Origin: Clostridia bacterium
GTDB taxonomy: Bacteria; Bacillota_A; Clostridia; Christensenellales; Aristaeellaceae
Length of the DNA: 17,892 nt
Direction of reading: 5' to 3'
Assembly: GCA_017525805.1 (NCBI GenBank)
Contig: JAFXSH010000169.1
Location: 1-17,892, forward strand
Positions 1 to 6,857 of this stretch are shown here, in pieces. Within the stretch, counting starts at the first letter, position 1; every line of letters begins with the position of its first letter. The notes beneath the pieces were generated by a model. It was not told the DNA's origin, searched no databases, and saw only the letters and a list, made by a program, of their open reading frames with translations. A program made the position numbers and the translations under genes.

Positions 1-52
1 CCGAAACAAGCGATCTGCCCATGAAGGGCAGTCGCGCCGATTGAGGCTGCGG
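1..52 (+). repeat. Structured repeat unit, copy 1
   Basis: First of two 52-nt units that are identical except at four positions. It folds as GCGA (10-13) with TCGC (32-35), a bulged T14, and a 6-bp stem CTGCCC (15-20) with GGGCAG (26-31) closed by the loop ATGAA. The 5' partner of the closing stem lies beyond the window edge. Compared with copy 2, two base pairs of the stem are swapped with both partners changed, which is direct evidence that the fold matters. I do not recognise a known RNA family. It could be a riboswitch-like or mRNA-stabilising leader, or a member of an interspersed palindromic repeat family. Confidence 0.6.
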
Positions 53-56
53 GAGA

Positions 57-95
57 ACCGCCGATTGTCGCCAGTGGCGACAATAAATCGGCGGT
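57..95 (+). other. Linker hairpin between the two repeat units
   Basis: A perfect 10-bp stem (57-66 with 86-95) is extended by six more pairs (67-72 with 76-81) around the triloop AGT, with a four-base bulge at 82-85. It separates the two structured units exactly. Its 5' arm contains GCCGATT, which also occurs inside both units (37-43 and 140-146), so the 3' arm could in principle pair with a unit instead of with its own arm. There is no T tract after it, so it is not a simple intrinsic terminator. Confidence 0.6.
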
Positions 96-100
96 GAAAT

Positions 101-155
101 CAGCCGAAACAAGCGATCTCCGCATGAAGCGGAGTCGCGCCGATTGAGGCTGCGG
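101..155 (+). repeat. Structured repeat unit, copy 2
   Basis: Second copy of the 52-nt unit (104-155). CAGCC (101-105) pairs with GGCTG (148-152) and encloses GCGA/TCGC (113-116 with 135-138), a bulged T117 and the stem CTCCGC (118-123) with GCGGAG (129-134) around the same ATGAA loop as copy 1. The invariant parts are the GAAACAA segment after the closing stem, the loop, and GCCGATTGA before the closing strand. It ends 57 nt before the start of the solute-binding protein gene, so it lies in that gene's leader or intercistronic region. Confidence 0.6.
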
Positions 156-175
156 ATACTATCTTTCTGTTCCCA

Positions 176-190
176 AGGGCTATGTGCCCT
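176..190 (+). other. Small hairpin in front of a ribosome binding site
   Basis: AGGGC (176-180) pairs with GCCCT (186-190) around a five-base loop. It stands 8 nt before the AAGGAGG ribosome binding site (199-205) of the solute-binding protein gene. It is followed by A-rich, not T-rich, sequence, so it is not a terminator. It may shield the 5' end of a processed mRNA. It is short enough that chance is possible. Confidence 0.35.
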
Positions 191-212
191 AAAATAAAAA
201 GGAGGAAAAACC

Positions 213-1811
213 ATGAAGAAAATCCTTGCTCTGCTCCTGGCGACCATCATGGTCCTGAGCCTGTGCGCCGTCTCTTTCGCGGAAGACATTTCCGTGGAGA
301 ACGCGGAAGCCGTATGGGCTGAAAAATGGGCCGACGTAGACACCTCCAAACATGTGGTGATCAACTACATGACCACCGGCGACGCTCCCAAGACCGGCGC
401 CAACGCCGAAATGCTGGCCCAGCTCAACGCCATCCTGACCGAAAAGGTGAACGCCGAGCTGAACATCGTCTGGATCTCCTGGACGGATTATCTGGCCAAC
501 TACAACCTGCGCATCGCGTCCATGGACGGCTCCATCGACCTGATCGGTTCTTCCACCGACTGGCTGGACGCCTGGCCCAACGCCAAGCGCGGCGGCTTCC
601 TGGAACTGGACAAGGAAATGCTGGAGAAATACGCTCCCGTGACCTATGCCACCGTTCCCCAGGAGCATTGGGATGTGTGCACCTATGAAGGCGACATCTT
701 CTTCATCCCCGAGGACAATTATTCGCAATGGACCAACCATGGCTTCGCCTATCGTCTGGACTGGGCCAAGGAAGCCGGCCTGGAGAACGGCTGCCAGACC
801 TGGGCTGACCTGACCACTTATGTGAAGTACGTCAAGGCCACCTACGGCGATCAGCTGATCGCGCTGTGGGACACCGACGGCACCGCGTATCCCGCGGGCG
901 GCTATATCTGCTCCTTCGCCAAGTGGCGCGCCATCGACGGCCTGGCCAGCGGCGCCATCTGGGGCGGCTATCTGGACGATCCCTACACCATCAACTGCCT
1001 GTACCTGGAAGAAACCGACAAGCTGGTGGAATACGCCAAGCTGATGAAGGAATGGGACGAGCTGGGCGTGTGGCCCACCGACGTGCTTTCCAACACCGGC
1101 GCTGACAACCGCCTTGAGTTCCGCCAGGGCAAGACCGCGCTGGAACAGCACCACACCCAGACCTGGACCGGCCTGGTTTCCCCCAAGTCCAGCACCGACA
1201 ACACCATGTACCTGACTGATGAAGACGCCGACGTGGGCTTCTACTATTGGGGCAAGGAAGCCGGCTACGTGACCCGCGACCTGGTGACCCACGGTGTGGC
1301 CGCCGTTTCCGCCGCTTCCCCCAACCCCGAGCGCACCCTGATGGTGTACGACCTGCTGCGCAACGACAAGGAATGCTACGACCTGTTCAACTACGGTCTG
1401 GAAGGCCGCAGCTATGCCCTTGACGAGAACGGCTACCGCTACACCCCCGACACCTATGTGGCCGACAACGACAGCATCTCCACCAACTGGTGGTGGGGCC
1501 GCAACGACGCGCTGGAAATTCCCTCCTCCGCCATGAACTGGGACGCCATCAACGCCCTGTATGACGAATACGACAAGATCGCCGTGATGTATCCCTACGA
1601 AGCTTTCGTGTTCGATAACAGCATGGTGCAGAGCTACATCAACCAGTGCAACGAAATCTACAACACCTACATGAAGTACATCTGCTTCGGCCAGTACAGC
1701 GGCACCGCCGAGGAAATCGTGGCCGAATTCCAGAACGCGCTCCGCGCCGCCGGCGTTGACGAAGTCACCGCCGAACTGCAGGCCCAGATCAACGCCACCT
1801 ACGGCAAATAA
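213..1811 (+). CDS. Extracellular sugar-binding protein of an ABC importer (DUF3502 type)
   Basis: A 532-residue solute-binding protein that captures a substrate, most likely an oligosaccharide, outside the membrane and delivers it to an ABC permease. Residues 1-23 form a signal peptide (KK, hydrophobic core, SFA before E24). Cys18 sits in LSLC, a poor lipobox, so a type I cut is more likely than lipidation. The rest resembles family 1 binding proteins, and the C-terminal ~110 residues, ending in an AAGVDEV...QAQIN stretch, look like DUF3502, known from Paenibacillus/Clostridium LipO-like proteins. The start follows AAGGAGG with 7-nt spacing. Codons end nearly always in C or G, suggesting high expression. 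No permease genes are visible downstream, so they are expected upstream of the window. The downstream GH2 enzyme suggests a beta-linked glycan substrate, which is an inference. Confidence 0.88.
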   Translation: MKKILALLLATIMVLSLCAVSFAEDISVENAEAVWAEKWADVDTSKHVVINYMTTGDAPKTGANAEMLAQLNAILTEKVNAELNIVWISWTDYLANYNLRIASMDGSIDLIGSSTDWLDAWPNAKRGGFLELDKEMLEKYAPVTYATVPQEHWDVCTYEGDIFFIPEDNYSQWTNHGFAYRLDWAKEAGLENGCQTWADLTTYVKYVKATYGDQLIALWDTDGTAYPAGGYICSFAKWRAIDGLASGAIWGGYLDDPYTINCLYLEETDKLVEYAKLMKEWDELGVWPTDVLSNTGADNRLEFRQGKTALEQHHTQTWTGLVSPKSSTDNTMYLTDEDADVGFYYWGKEAGYVTRDLVTHGVAAVSAASPNPERTLMVYDLLRNDKECYDLFNYGLEGRSYALDENGYRYTPDTYVADNDSISTNWWWGRNDALEIPSSAMNWDAINALYDEYDKIAVMYPYEAFVFDNSMVQSYINQCNEIYNTYMKYICFGQYSGTAEEIVAEFQNALRAAGVDEVTAELQAQINATYGK

Positions 1812-1833
1812 TCTGAAGACCTAAATCACCTTC

Positions 1834-1877
1834 GAGGGGACGCCTTTTCCGGCAATCTGCCGGAGAGGCATCCCCTC
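1834..1877 (+). terminator. Stem-loop after the binding-protein gene
   Basis: A 12-base arm, GAGGGGACGCCT (1834-1845), pairs with AGGCATCCCCTC (1866-1877) with one C-A mismatch, and an inner stem CCGGC/GCCGG closes the hairpin. The tail TCTTCAT is only weakly T-rich, so this is a partial terminator or an mRNA-stabilising hairpin that would keep binding-protein message above that of the downstream GH2 gene. It begins 22 nt after the stop codon. Confidence 0.55.
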
Positions 1878-1943
1878 TCTTCATGCCCGGTTTCCGCGCG
1901 GGAGCGGGAACGGAGCTTTGTTTTTACTATATGGGAGGAATAT

Positions 1944-4244
1944 ATGAGCAGCAGACAGAAGCTGAACCTGGATTGGCGGTTTCATTTGGGCGACGTGCCC
2001 GACGCGGACTTTATGGGCTTTGACGACAGCGGATGGCGTGTTGTTATCCTGCCCCACGATTGGGCGGTGGAGCACCCCTTCGACAAATGCCATGCCAGCG
2101 GCACGGGCTACCTGCCCGGCGGCACGGCCTGGTATCGGAAACATTTTGTTTTAGGCGAGGAAACAAAGGGCAAGCGGGCTCGCCTCACCTTCCAGGGGGT
2201 ATACAAGCACGCAAAAGTGTGGGTGAACAGCAACTATTTGGGCTTTCACGCCTACGGCTACACCAGCTTCACCTATGACGTGACCGAGTTCGTCCGGCCC
2301 GGCGAAAACGTGATCGCCGTGCGGGTGGAGCACAACGACGTGGCGGATTCCCGCTGGTATACCGGCAGCGGCATCACCCGGCATGTGGAACTGGAAATCA
2401 CCGACCCGGTGTGTTTCGCGGAGGGGGGCGTTTTCGCGTCCACCGTTTCAGCGGACGGGGAAAAGGCAGTCGTGCGGGTGCGGTATGCAACCCTGGGCGG
2501 GGACGGGGCGGCTTTCCGTCTGCTGACCCCGGAGGGACAATGCGCGGCCATGGGGCAGGATGTCGGGGAAAAGGGCACGGCGGAATTGACCGTGAAAAAC
2601 CCCCGGCTGTGGAGCCCTGACAGCCCGTATTTATACGTGTTGGAGGGACGAGCCCTGCTTTCCGGCGAGGTGAAGGACACGGTGAAAATCCCCTTCGGCG
2701 TCCGCACCTTCCGGTTTGACCCGGACGAGGGTTTTTTCCTCAACGGCATAAATATGAAGCTCAAGGGCGTATGCGTCCATCACGACGGAGGATGCCTCGG
2801 CGCGGCGGTGCCCAAAACCGTGTGGGAGAGGCGGCTGCGCAAGTTTAAGCACGCGGGCTGCAACGCCCTGCGCACGGCCCACAATCCCCCGGACCCGGAT
2901 CTGCTGGACCTGTGTGACGAACTGGGCCTGCTGGTCATGGACGAAGCCTTCGACGAATGGGAGGGCACGAAAAACAAGTGGTGGCAGGGGCATAACGTGT
3001 ACCCGCCCAAGCACTTCGGCTACGCGGAGGATTTTCCCCAGTGGCACGTTTCCGATCTGACCTCCATGGTGAAGCGGGACCGGAACCATCCTTCCATCGT
3101 GCTGTGGAGCATCGGCAATGAAATCGACTATCCCAACGACCCCTATGTGACGCCCCTGTTCAAGGAAGCCCTGGGCAACAACGACGCCAATAAACCGGCG
3201 GCGGAGCGGCTGTACGATGCCCGCAAGCCCGACGCCGGGCGGCTGGCGAAGATAGCAAAGGAACTGACGGACCTTGTTCATCAATTGGACGACACCCGGC
3301 CCGTGACCAGCGCCCTGTCATTCCCGGAGCTTTCCAACCATACCGGTTACGCCGATGCCCTGGATATCGTGGGTTACAATTACCGGGAGCATTTCTATCA
3401 GGATGATCACAAAACCTATCCGGGACGGGTGATTTTGGGCAGCGAAAACAGCCACGATCCCCGGGCCTGGTACGCCGTGCGGGACAATGCTTTCATGTCC
3501 GCGCAGTTCCTGTGGACGGGTATCGACTTTTTGGGCGAATGCAGGGGCTGGCCCGTGCGCATCAGCCAGGCGGGCATGCTGACCTTAGCGGGCTATGAAA
3601 AGCCGCTTTACTACCAGCGCAAGGCCTTGTGGACGAACGCGCCCTTTATCCGCGTCGCCGTGGGGGACGGAAACGCCGAGCGCCACGGCGTATGGAACGA
3701 GCATTTCCGCTGGGAAGGGGAAGCGGGGGACAAAAAGATCGTTTCCTGCTATACCAACGCGAAAGAAGCGGAATTGTTCCTGAACGGGCAATCCTTGGGC
3801 AAAAAACAGCTCACGGACGCGGACGGATGCCGCGTTTGCTGGGAAGTGGAATATCAGCCGGGCACACTGCGGGCGGTGGCCGGCGGAGCGGAAGATACCC
3901 TGTCCACCGTGCGCCCCGCCGCCGCCATCCAGCTTACGGCGGACAGCACTTCCCTGCCCGCCGACGGGCAAAGCGTGGTCCAGGCAGAAATCTGCCTGCT
4001 GGACGAAAACGGCCAGCCCGCCCAAGATGAAACCCTGCTGTGCCAGCCCGTGGGCGATATCACGCTGCTGGGCATGGAAAACGGCAGGCCCGACGATCTG
4101 ACGCCTTATACCGAAAACCGCCGCGCGACCCTGGACGGTCAAGCCATCATTTACCTTCGGGCCGGGACCTGCCCCGGTAAAGCCGTGCTCCATGTGCTTA
4201 CAACTTCCGGTTTGCGGGCGGACCGCGAAATCGACCTCACTTAA
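1944..4244 (+). CDS. Glycoside hydrolase family 2 enzyme (beta-galactosidase/beta-glucuronidase-like)
   Basis: A 766-residue retaining beta-glycosidase with no signal peptide, so it probably cleaves imported oligosaccharides in the cytoplasm. The domain order appears to be an N-terminal jelly-roll sugar-binding domain (about 1-155, with LPHDWA and GTGYLPGGTAWYR), an Ig-like domain (about 160-255), a TIM barrel (about 258-535), a DUF4982-like domain (about 550-630, AELFLNGQSLGKKQL) and a C-terminal Ig-like GH2 domain (LGMENGRPDD near 710). The proposed acid/base is Glu393 in SIGNEIDYPND and the nucleophile Glu501 in ILGSENSH. RTAHNPPDPDLLDLCDELGL is a typical barrel signature. The ATG follows GGGAGG with good spacing. 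The exact sugar cannot be told from sequence: galactosidase is the usual label, but glucuronidase or others remain possible. It is probably cotranscribed with the binding-protein gene and ogt. Confidence 0.9.
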   Translation: MSSRQKLNLDWRFHLGDVPDADFMGFDDSGWRVVILPHDWAVEHPFDKCHASGTGYLPGGTAWYRKHFVLGEETKGKRARLTFQGVYKHAKVWVNSNYLGFHAYGYTSFTYDVTEFVRPGENVIAVRVEHNDVADSRWYTGSGITRHVELEITDPVCFAEGGVFASTVSADGEKAVVRVRYATLGGDGAAFRLLTPEGQCAAMGQDVGEKGTAELTVKNPRLWSPDSPYLYVLEGRALLSGEVKDTVKIPFGVRTFRFDPDEGFFLNGINMKLKGVCVHHDGGCLGAAVPKTVWERRLRKFKHAGCNALRTAHNPPDPDLLDLCDELGLLVMDEAFDEWEGTKNKWWQGHNVYPPKHFGYAEDFPQWHVSDLTSMVKRDRNHPSIVLWSIGNEIDYPNDPYVTPLFKEALGNNDANKPAAERLYDARKPDAGRLAKIAKELTDLVHQLDDTRPVTSALSFPELSNHTGYADALDIVGYNYREHFYQDDHKTYPGRVILGSENSHDPRAWYAVRDNAFMSAQFLWTGIDFLGECRGWPVRISQAGMLTLAGYEKPLYYQRKALWTNAPFIRVAVGDGNAERHGVWNEHFRWEGEAGDKKIVSCYTNAKEAELFLNGQSLGKKQLTDADGCRVCWEVEYQPGTLRAVAGGAEDTLSTVRPAAAIQLTADSTSLPADGQSVVQAEICLLDENGQPAQDETLLCQPVGDITLLGMENGRPDDLTPYTENRRATLDGQAIIYLRAGTCPGKAVLHVLTTSGLRADREIDLT

Positions 4245-4252
4245 TAGAAAAT

Positions 4253-4738
4253 ATGGATTACACGCACGCTTATTTGTCGCCCCTGGGCGGGATCACCCTG
4301 GCCAGCGACGGGGAAGCCCTCATTGGCCTGTGGTTTGAAGGGCAGAAGCATTTTGGTGCCGGTGTTACCTGCGAAACGGTGGAAAAGTCTCTGCCGGTGT
4401 TCGATCAGGCGGACCGGTGGCTGGACGTGTATTTCAGCGGCCGGGAGCCGGATTTCACGCCGCCCCTGCGTCCGCGCGGCACAGCCTTTCAGGAAACCGT
4501 GTGGCGGCGTTTGCTGGATATTCCCTACGGGTGCACCGCCTCCTATGGGGAAATCGCCGCCGCCCTTAACCTGCCTCCCGGCGCGGCCAGGGCCGTGGGC
4601 GGCGCGGTGGGCCGCAATCCCATTTCTTTGATCATTCCCTGCCACCGGGTGGTGGGAGCCGACGGCAGCCTGACCGGCTACGCGGGCGGCATGGAGAGAA
4701 AAAAACGCCTGCTTTCCCTGGAAAAGGCGATGTTGTGA
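4253..4738 (+). CDS. ogt: Methylated-DNA--protein-cysteine S-methyltransferase
   Basis: A 161-residue suicide repair protein that moves the methyl group from O6-methylguanine (and O4-methylthymine) in DNA to its own cysteine. The active-site motif PCHRV is present, with Cys130 as acceptor, preceded by the usual helix-turn-helix region (YGEIAAALNLP, then AVGGAVGRNP, where the arginine finger would lie) and followed by LTGYAGGMERKK. Length is typical of Ogt and it lacks the Ada regulatory half. The start lies 8 nt after the GH2 stop codon and no clear ribosome binding site is visible (only TAATAGAAAAT), which suggests translational coupling to the GH2 gene. Its function is unrelated to sugar use, so the operon membership looks incidental. 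Confidence 0.93.
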   Translation: MDYTHAYLSPLGGITLASDGEALIGLWFEGQKHFGAGVTCETVEKSLPVFDQADRWLDVYFSGREPDFTPPLRPRGTAFQETVWRRLLDIPYGCTASYGEIAAALNLPPGAARAVGGAVGRNPISLIIPCHRVVGADGSLTGYAGGMERKKRLLSLEKAML

Positions 4739-4762
4739 ATCCTCCGCGCGGGAAACAGAAAG

Positions 4763-4792
4763 CCCGCTGTCCATCCACGGACGGCGGGTTTT
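4763..4792. terminator. Bidirectional intrinsic terminator
   Basis: CCCGCTGTCC (4763-4772) pairs with GGACGGCGGG (4779-4788), with one wobble pair and a six-base loop. It is followed on the + strand by TTTTCATTTT, so it ends the GH2-ogt transcript. Read on the other strand the stem is followed by CTTTCTGTTT, so it can also serve the converging regulator gene that ends at 4811. Confidence 0.85.
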
Positions 4793-4810
4793 CATTTTGC
4801 TGTTCAACAA

Positions 4811-5480
4811 TCACTCACACGCGATATACACATCCATATCATCCCCGGCCGTTTCAAAGCAGGGGATCACGCCGTTTCCGGCCTGGGCCAGACCGTTGAC
4901 CCGCATGTAATCACCAAGCGTCCGGTACGCGCCGGGAATCGTAACGAAAGGATTGTCAAAGGGCCTGTCGATATGGATCGCCGCGTATTTATGCTTGGCC
5001 TGCTCTTTGACCGTTAAGCCTTCCGTGCCGGTTCCCTTGGGAAGGATCCAGGCCGCCGTATATCCCATGCATATGGTGCACATTGATCTGCTCGGCTGAA
5101 AGATGCGGAAAATCCCATCCGATGGCTTTGGGGTTCTTTACGCCACGCTCCTCCGCCAGTTTATATACGCGTTCCAGCGCGTCGCGCTCCGGTTCGGCGC
5201 TGATCACCGTATATTCAACATACTGAAATCCTTCCACCTCTTCAATACGAAGATTGGAGTAAGCGTCGCTTTGCTTGTCCATTTCTTCCCGGAAAAGGCT
5301 GTCCAAAGAACAGTTGAATATTTTGCACAGCGCAATCGCTTTATCCATTTCCGGAAGCGCGGCATTCATTTCCCACTTTGAAATGGTCTGACGGCTGACG
5401 CCGAGCTGTTCCGCCAGGGTTTCCTGCGTCATGTTTTTTCTCAGACGACGCAAATATTGCAGATTGTTCCCTAAACTCAT
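4811..5480 (-). pseudogene. XRE-family regulator with GyrI-like effector domain, frameshifted
   Basis: The reading frame starts at the ATG ending at 5480 (MSLGNNLQYL, with AGGAG in good position) and encodes an XRE-type helix-turn-helix (about residues 8-62, AEQLGVSRQTISKWE). A GyrI-like/AraC effector-binding domain should follow. After codon 139 (NVHHMHG) the frame is lost: the continuation (YTAAWILPKGTGTEG ... GDDMDVYIACE) is in the next frame and ends at 4811. Removing one base from the run CCC at 5064-5066 (GGG in the mRNA) joins the parts into a 222-residue protein of normal layout. As it stands the protein would lose most of the effector domain and end with about 23 foreign residues at 4989. 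A sequencing or assembly error is the main alternative. Its target and ligand are unknown. Confidence 0.78.
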
Positions 5481-5498
5481 TGTGCTTCTCCTTTTTTC

Positions 5499-5522
5499 GT
5501 ATTTGCACCGCGTTGCAGGTAT
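5499..5522 (-). promoter_or_regulatory. Possible operator in front of the regulator gene
   Basis: The leader of the regulator contains an imperfect inverted repeat, TACCTGCA and TGCAAATA on the minus strand around a 7-nt centre (six of eight positions symmetric), directly downstream of TATCAT/TATACC sequences that could act as a -10 box. XRE regulators often bind such sites in their own leader. No convincing -35 box was found, so this is weak evidence. Confidence 0.2.
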
Positions 5523-5578
5523 ATGATAGCAAGAATGGAAGGAACGATCTACCAATTTGCTTTTGCTATTTCAGGTTC

Positions 5579-5605
5579 GGGCGCAACCGGAGGTTGCCAT
5601 GGCCC
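5579..5605 (-). terminator. Stem-loop at the end of the polysaccharide operon
   Basis: GCAACC (5583-5588) pairs with GGTTGC (5592-5597) around a three-base loop. GGGC and GCCC extend the stem outward with a four-base bulge. It lies just downstream of the polymerase stop codon on the minus strand. No U tract follows, so termination there would be inefficient or factor-dependent. Nothing else of note was seen between 5481 and 5622. Confidence 0.35.
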
Positions 5606-5622
5606 GATCACGGATCATTATT

Positions 5623-6822
5623 TCATACCGCCGGATCGTAAGGCAGCCCGTTTTCCCCGGCAGGCTTGTCCGCTTCCAACGCGCTGAAAGCGGAAAGCAG
5701 CGTGAAATTCATGGTGGAATCCAACACGAACCGTTCCATCAGCCCGCTTAACAGGAATACCCCCATGGTGATCAAAAGCACATACTGTTTCTGCCGGATC
5801 TGCGCCCGCATGGATTGGGCGAACAGCCAAAACATGATCACAGTGGCCATGATCCCCTGACTGATCACCAAATACAGATAGGCGGAATCCAGGATCACCG
5901 CTTCCTGATTCGTCAGCAGCGCCACGCGCAGGCTCCGGAATTCGATATAAGAGCCGAACAGGTGCAGTCCGTTCTGCTCGTACAGGGCGGAAGCGTTGAC
6001 AAAGCGGTTCAAGGCGCTCAGGAGCGCGCTGAACCCCGAATCTCTCTGAAATCCAAGATATTCAAATACCGCCTCGCTGTTCAGCATCAGCCACACCGAC
6101 GATACCAAAAGGGCGGCGAAGCCTAAGCGAATGATCTTAACGGCGCGGCCAATGTGAAACCGGTTCAGCAGATCATACAGGACAAGCGCCGGACAATAGA
6201 CCAGCGAAATCACCAAAGCCGTGCGGGAGATCGTGTACCAATAAGTGAGAAACGCCACCGCGACCACCGTCGGGAGCACCGTAAACCTGCGCTGCCAGCG
6301 GTGCAGGTACGCCCAGGAAAACAGCATCACCGTCACTGTGGAGGCGAAGCCGTTCGGGTGGGACATGCCCATGGAGTAACCGAGGCTGTATTTCAAATCC
6401 CTGGTGCTTGGATTGGTAAAACCCACTGCCTGTGCCAAAATCAGCACGATCAGGGAGCACAGGGCGGTGCGGTAAAACAGCCGGACGATCCGAATAAACG
6501 GAATATCCCGGGCCAAAAAAATAAAGACGACGGAATAAATCAGCTTATTTTCCTGGGTGATCACAGTGGGAACCGTCAGCAGACCCATCACCAGGATCAC
6601 CGCCAAATGGAACCATCGCCCGCGGTTCATCACGTCCGCCATGAAGCTGACGGCCAGCAGCAGGATCACCAGCGCGTCCAAAAACAGGGTGCTGATCCCC
6701 ACCAAAGGAAGAAAAGCGTCCTGCCAATCGATGCCTTTAAGCAGCGTCCGTTCCATGATCACGATCATCAGCGCCGCAAGATAACTGTGTTCCCGTACCG
6801 ACAGCTTGAACGTAAAACGCAC
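5623..6822 (-). CDS. Polysaccharide polymerase, Wzy/O-antigen-ligase-like membrane protein
   Basis: A 399-residue protein with about ten to eleven hydrophobic membrane spans and no soluble domain. The family pattern fits Wzy-type polymerases of Gram-positive capsule and exopolysaccharide clusters: a segment SMGMSHPNGFAS in the middle, a larger outside loop with Arg and Asp residues, and LDSAYLYLVISQG near the C-terminus. Such proteins join lipid-linked repeat units outside the membrane. The start is GTG, chosen because GGAGGG stands 8 nt upstream and the frame opens with a short cytoplasmic tail before the first span. It is the last gene of the cluster, 35 nt after the flippase gene. Sequence in this class is poorly conserved, so the call rests on topology, motifs and neighbours. 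Confidence 0.78.
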   Translation of the reverse strand: MRFTFKLSVREHSYLAALMIVIMERTLLKGIDWQDAFLPLVGISTLFLDALVILLLAVSFMADVMNRGRWFHLAVILVMGLLTVPTVITQENKLIYSVVFIFLARDIPFIRIVRLFYRTALCSLIVLILAQAVGFTNPSTRDLKYSLGYSMGMSHPNGFASTVTVMLFSWAYLHRWQRRFTVLPTVVAVAFLTYWYTISRTALVISLVYCPALVLYDLLNRFHIGRAVKIIRLGFAALLVSSVWLMLNSEAVFEYLGFQRDSGFSALLSALNRFVNASALYEQNGLHLFGSYIEFRSLRVALLTNQEAVILDSAYLYLVISQGIMATVIMFWLFAQSMRAQIRQKQYVLLITMGVFLLSGLMERFVLDSTMNFTLLSAFSALEADKPAGENGLPYDPAV

Positions 6823-6857
6823 AGGGCTTTCCCTCCTTTCGCGGTTTTAAGGTGACC

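Noticed and set aside
1..155. CRISPR array or coding repeat at the left end
   Set aside because: Only two units, no spacer-like unique sequence of constant length, differences confined to paired stem positions, and the two units fall in different reading frames (offset 103 nt).
189..1292. A 367-codon frame on the minus strand opposite the binding-protein gene
   Set aside because: Shadow of a gene with extreme codon bias. Val/Gly/His-rich translation, no plausible domain and no start site support.
5481..5622. Small gene between the regulator and the polymerase
   Set aside because: No frame with a start site and plausible composition. The stretch is explained by the regulator leader and a stem-loop.
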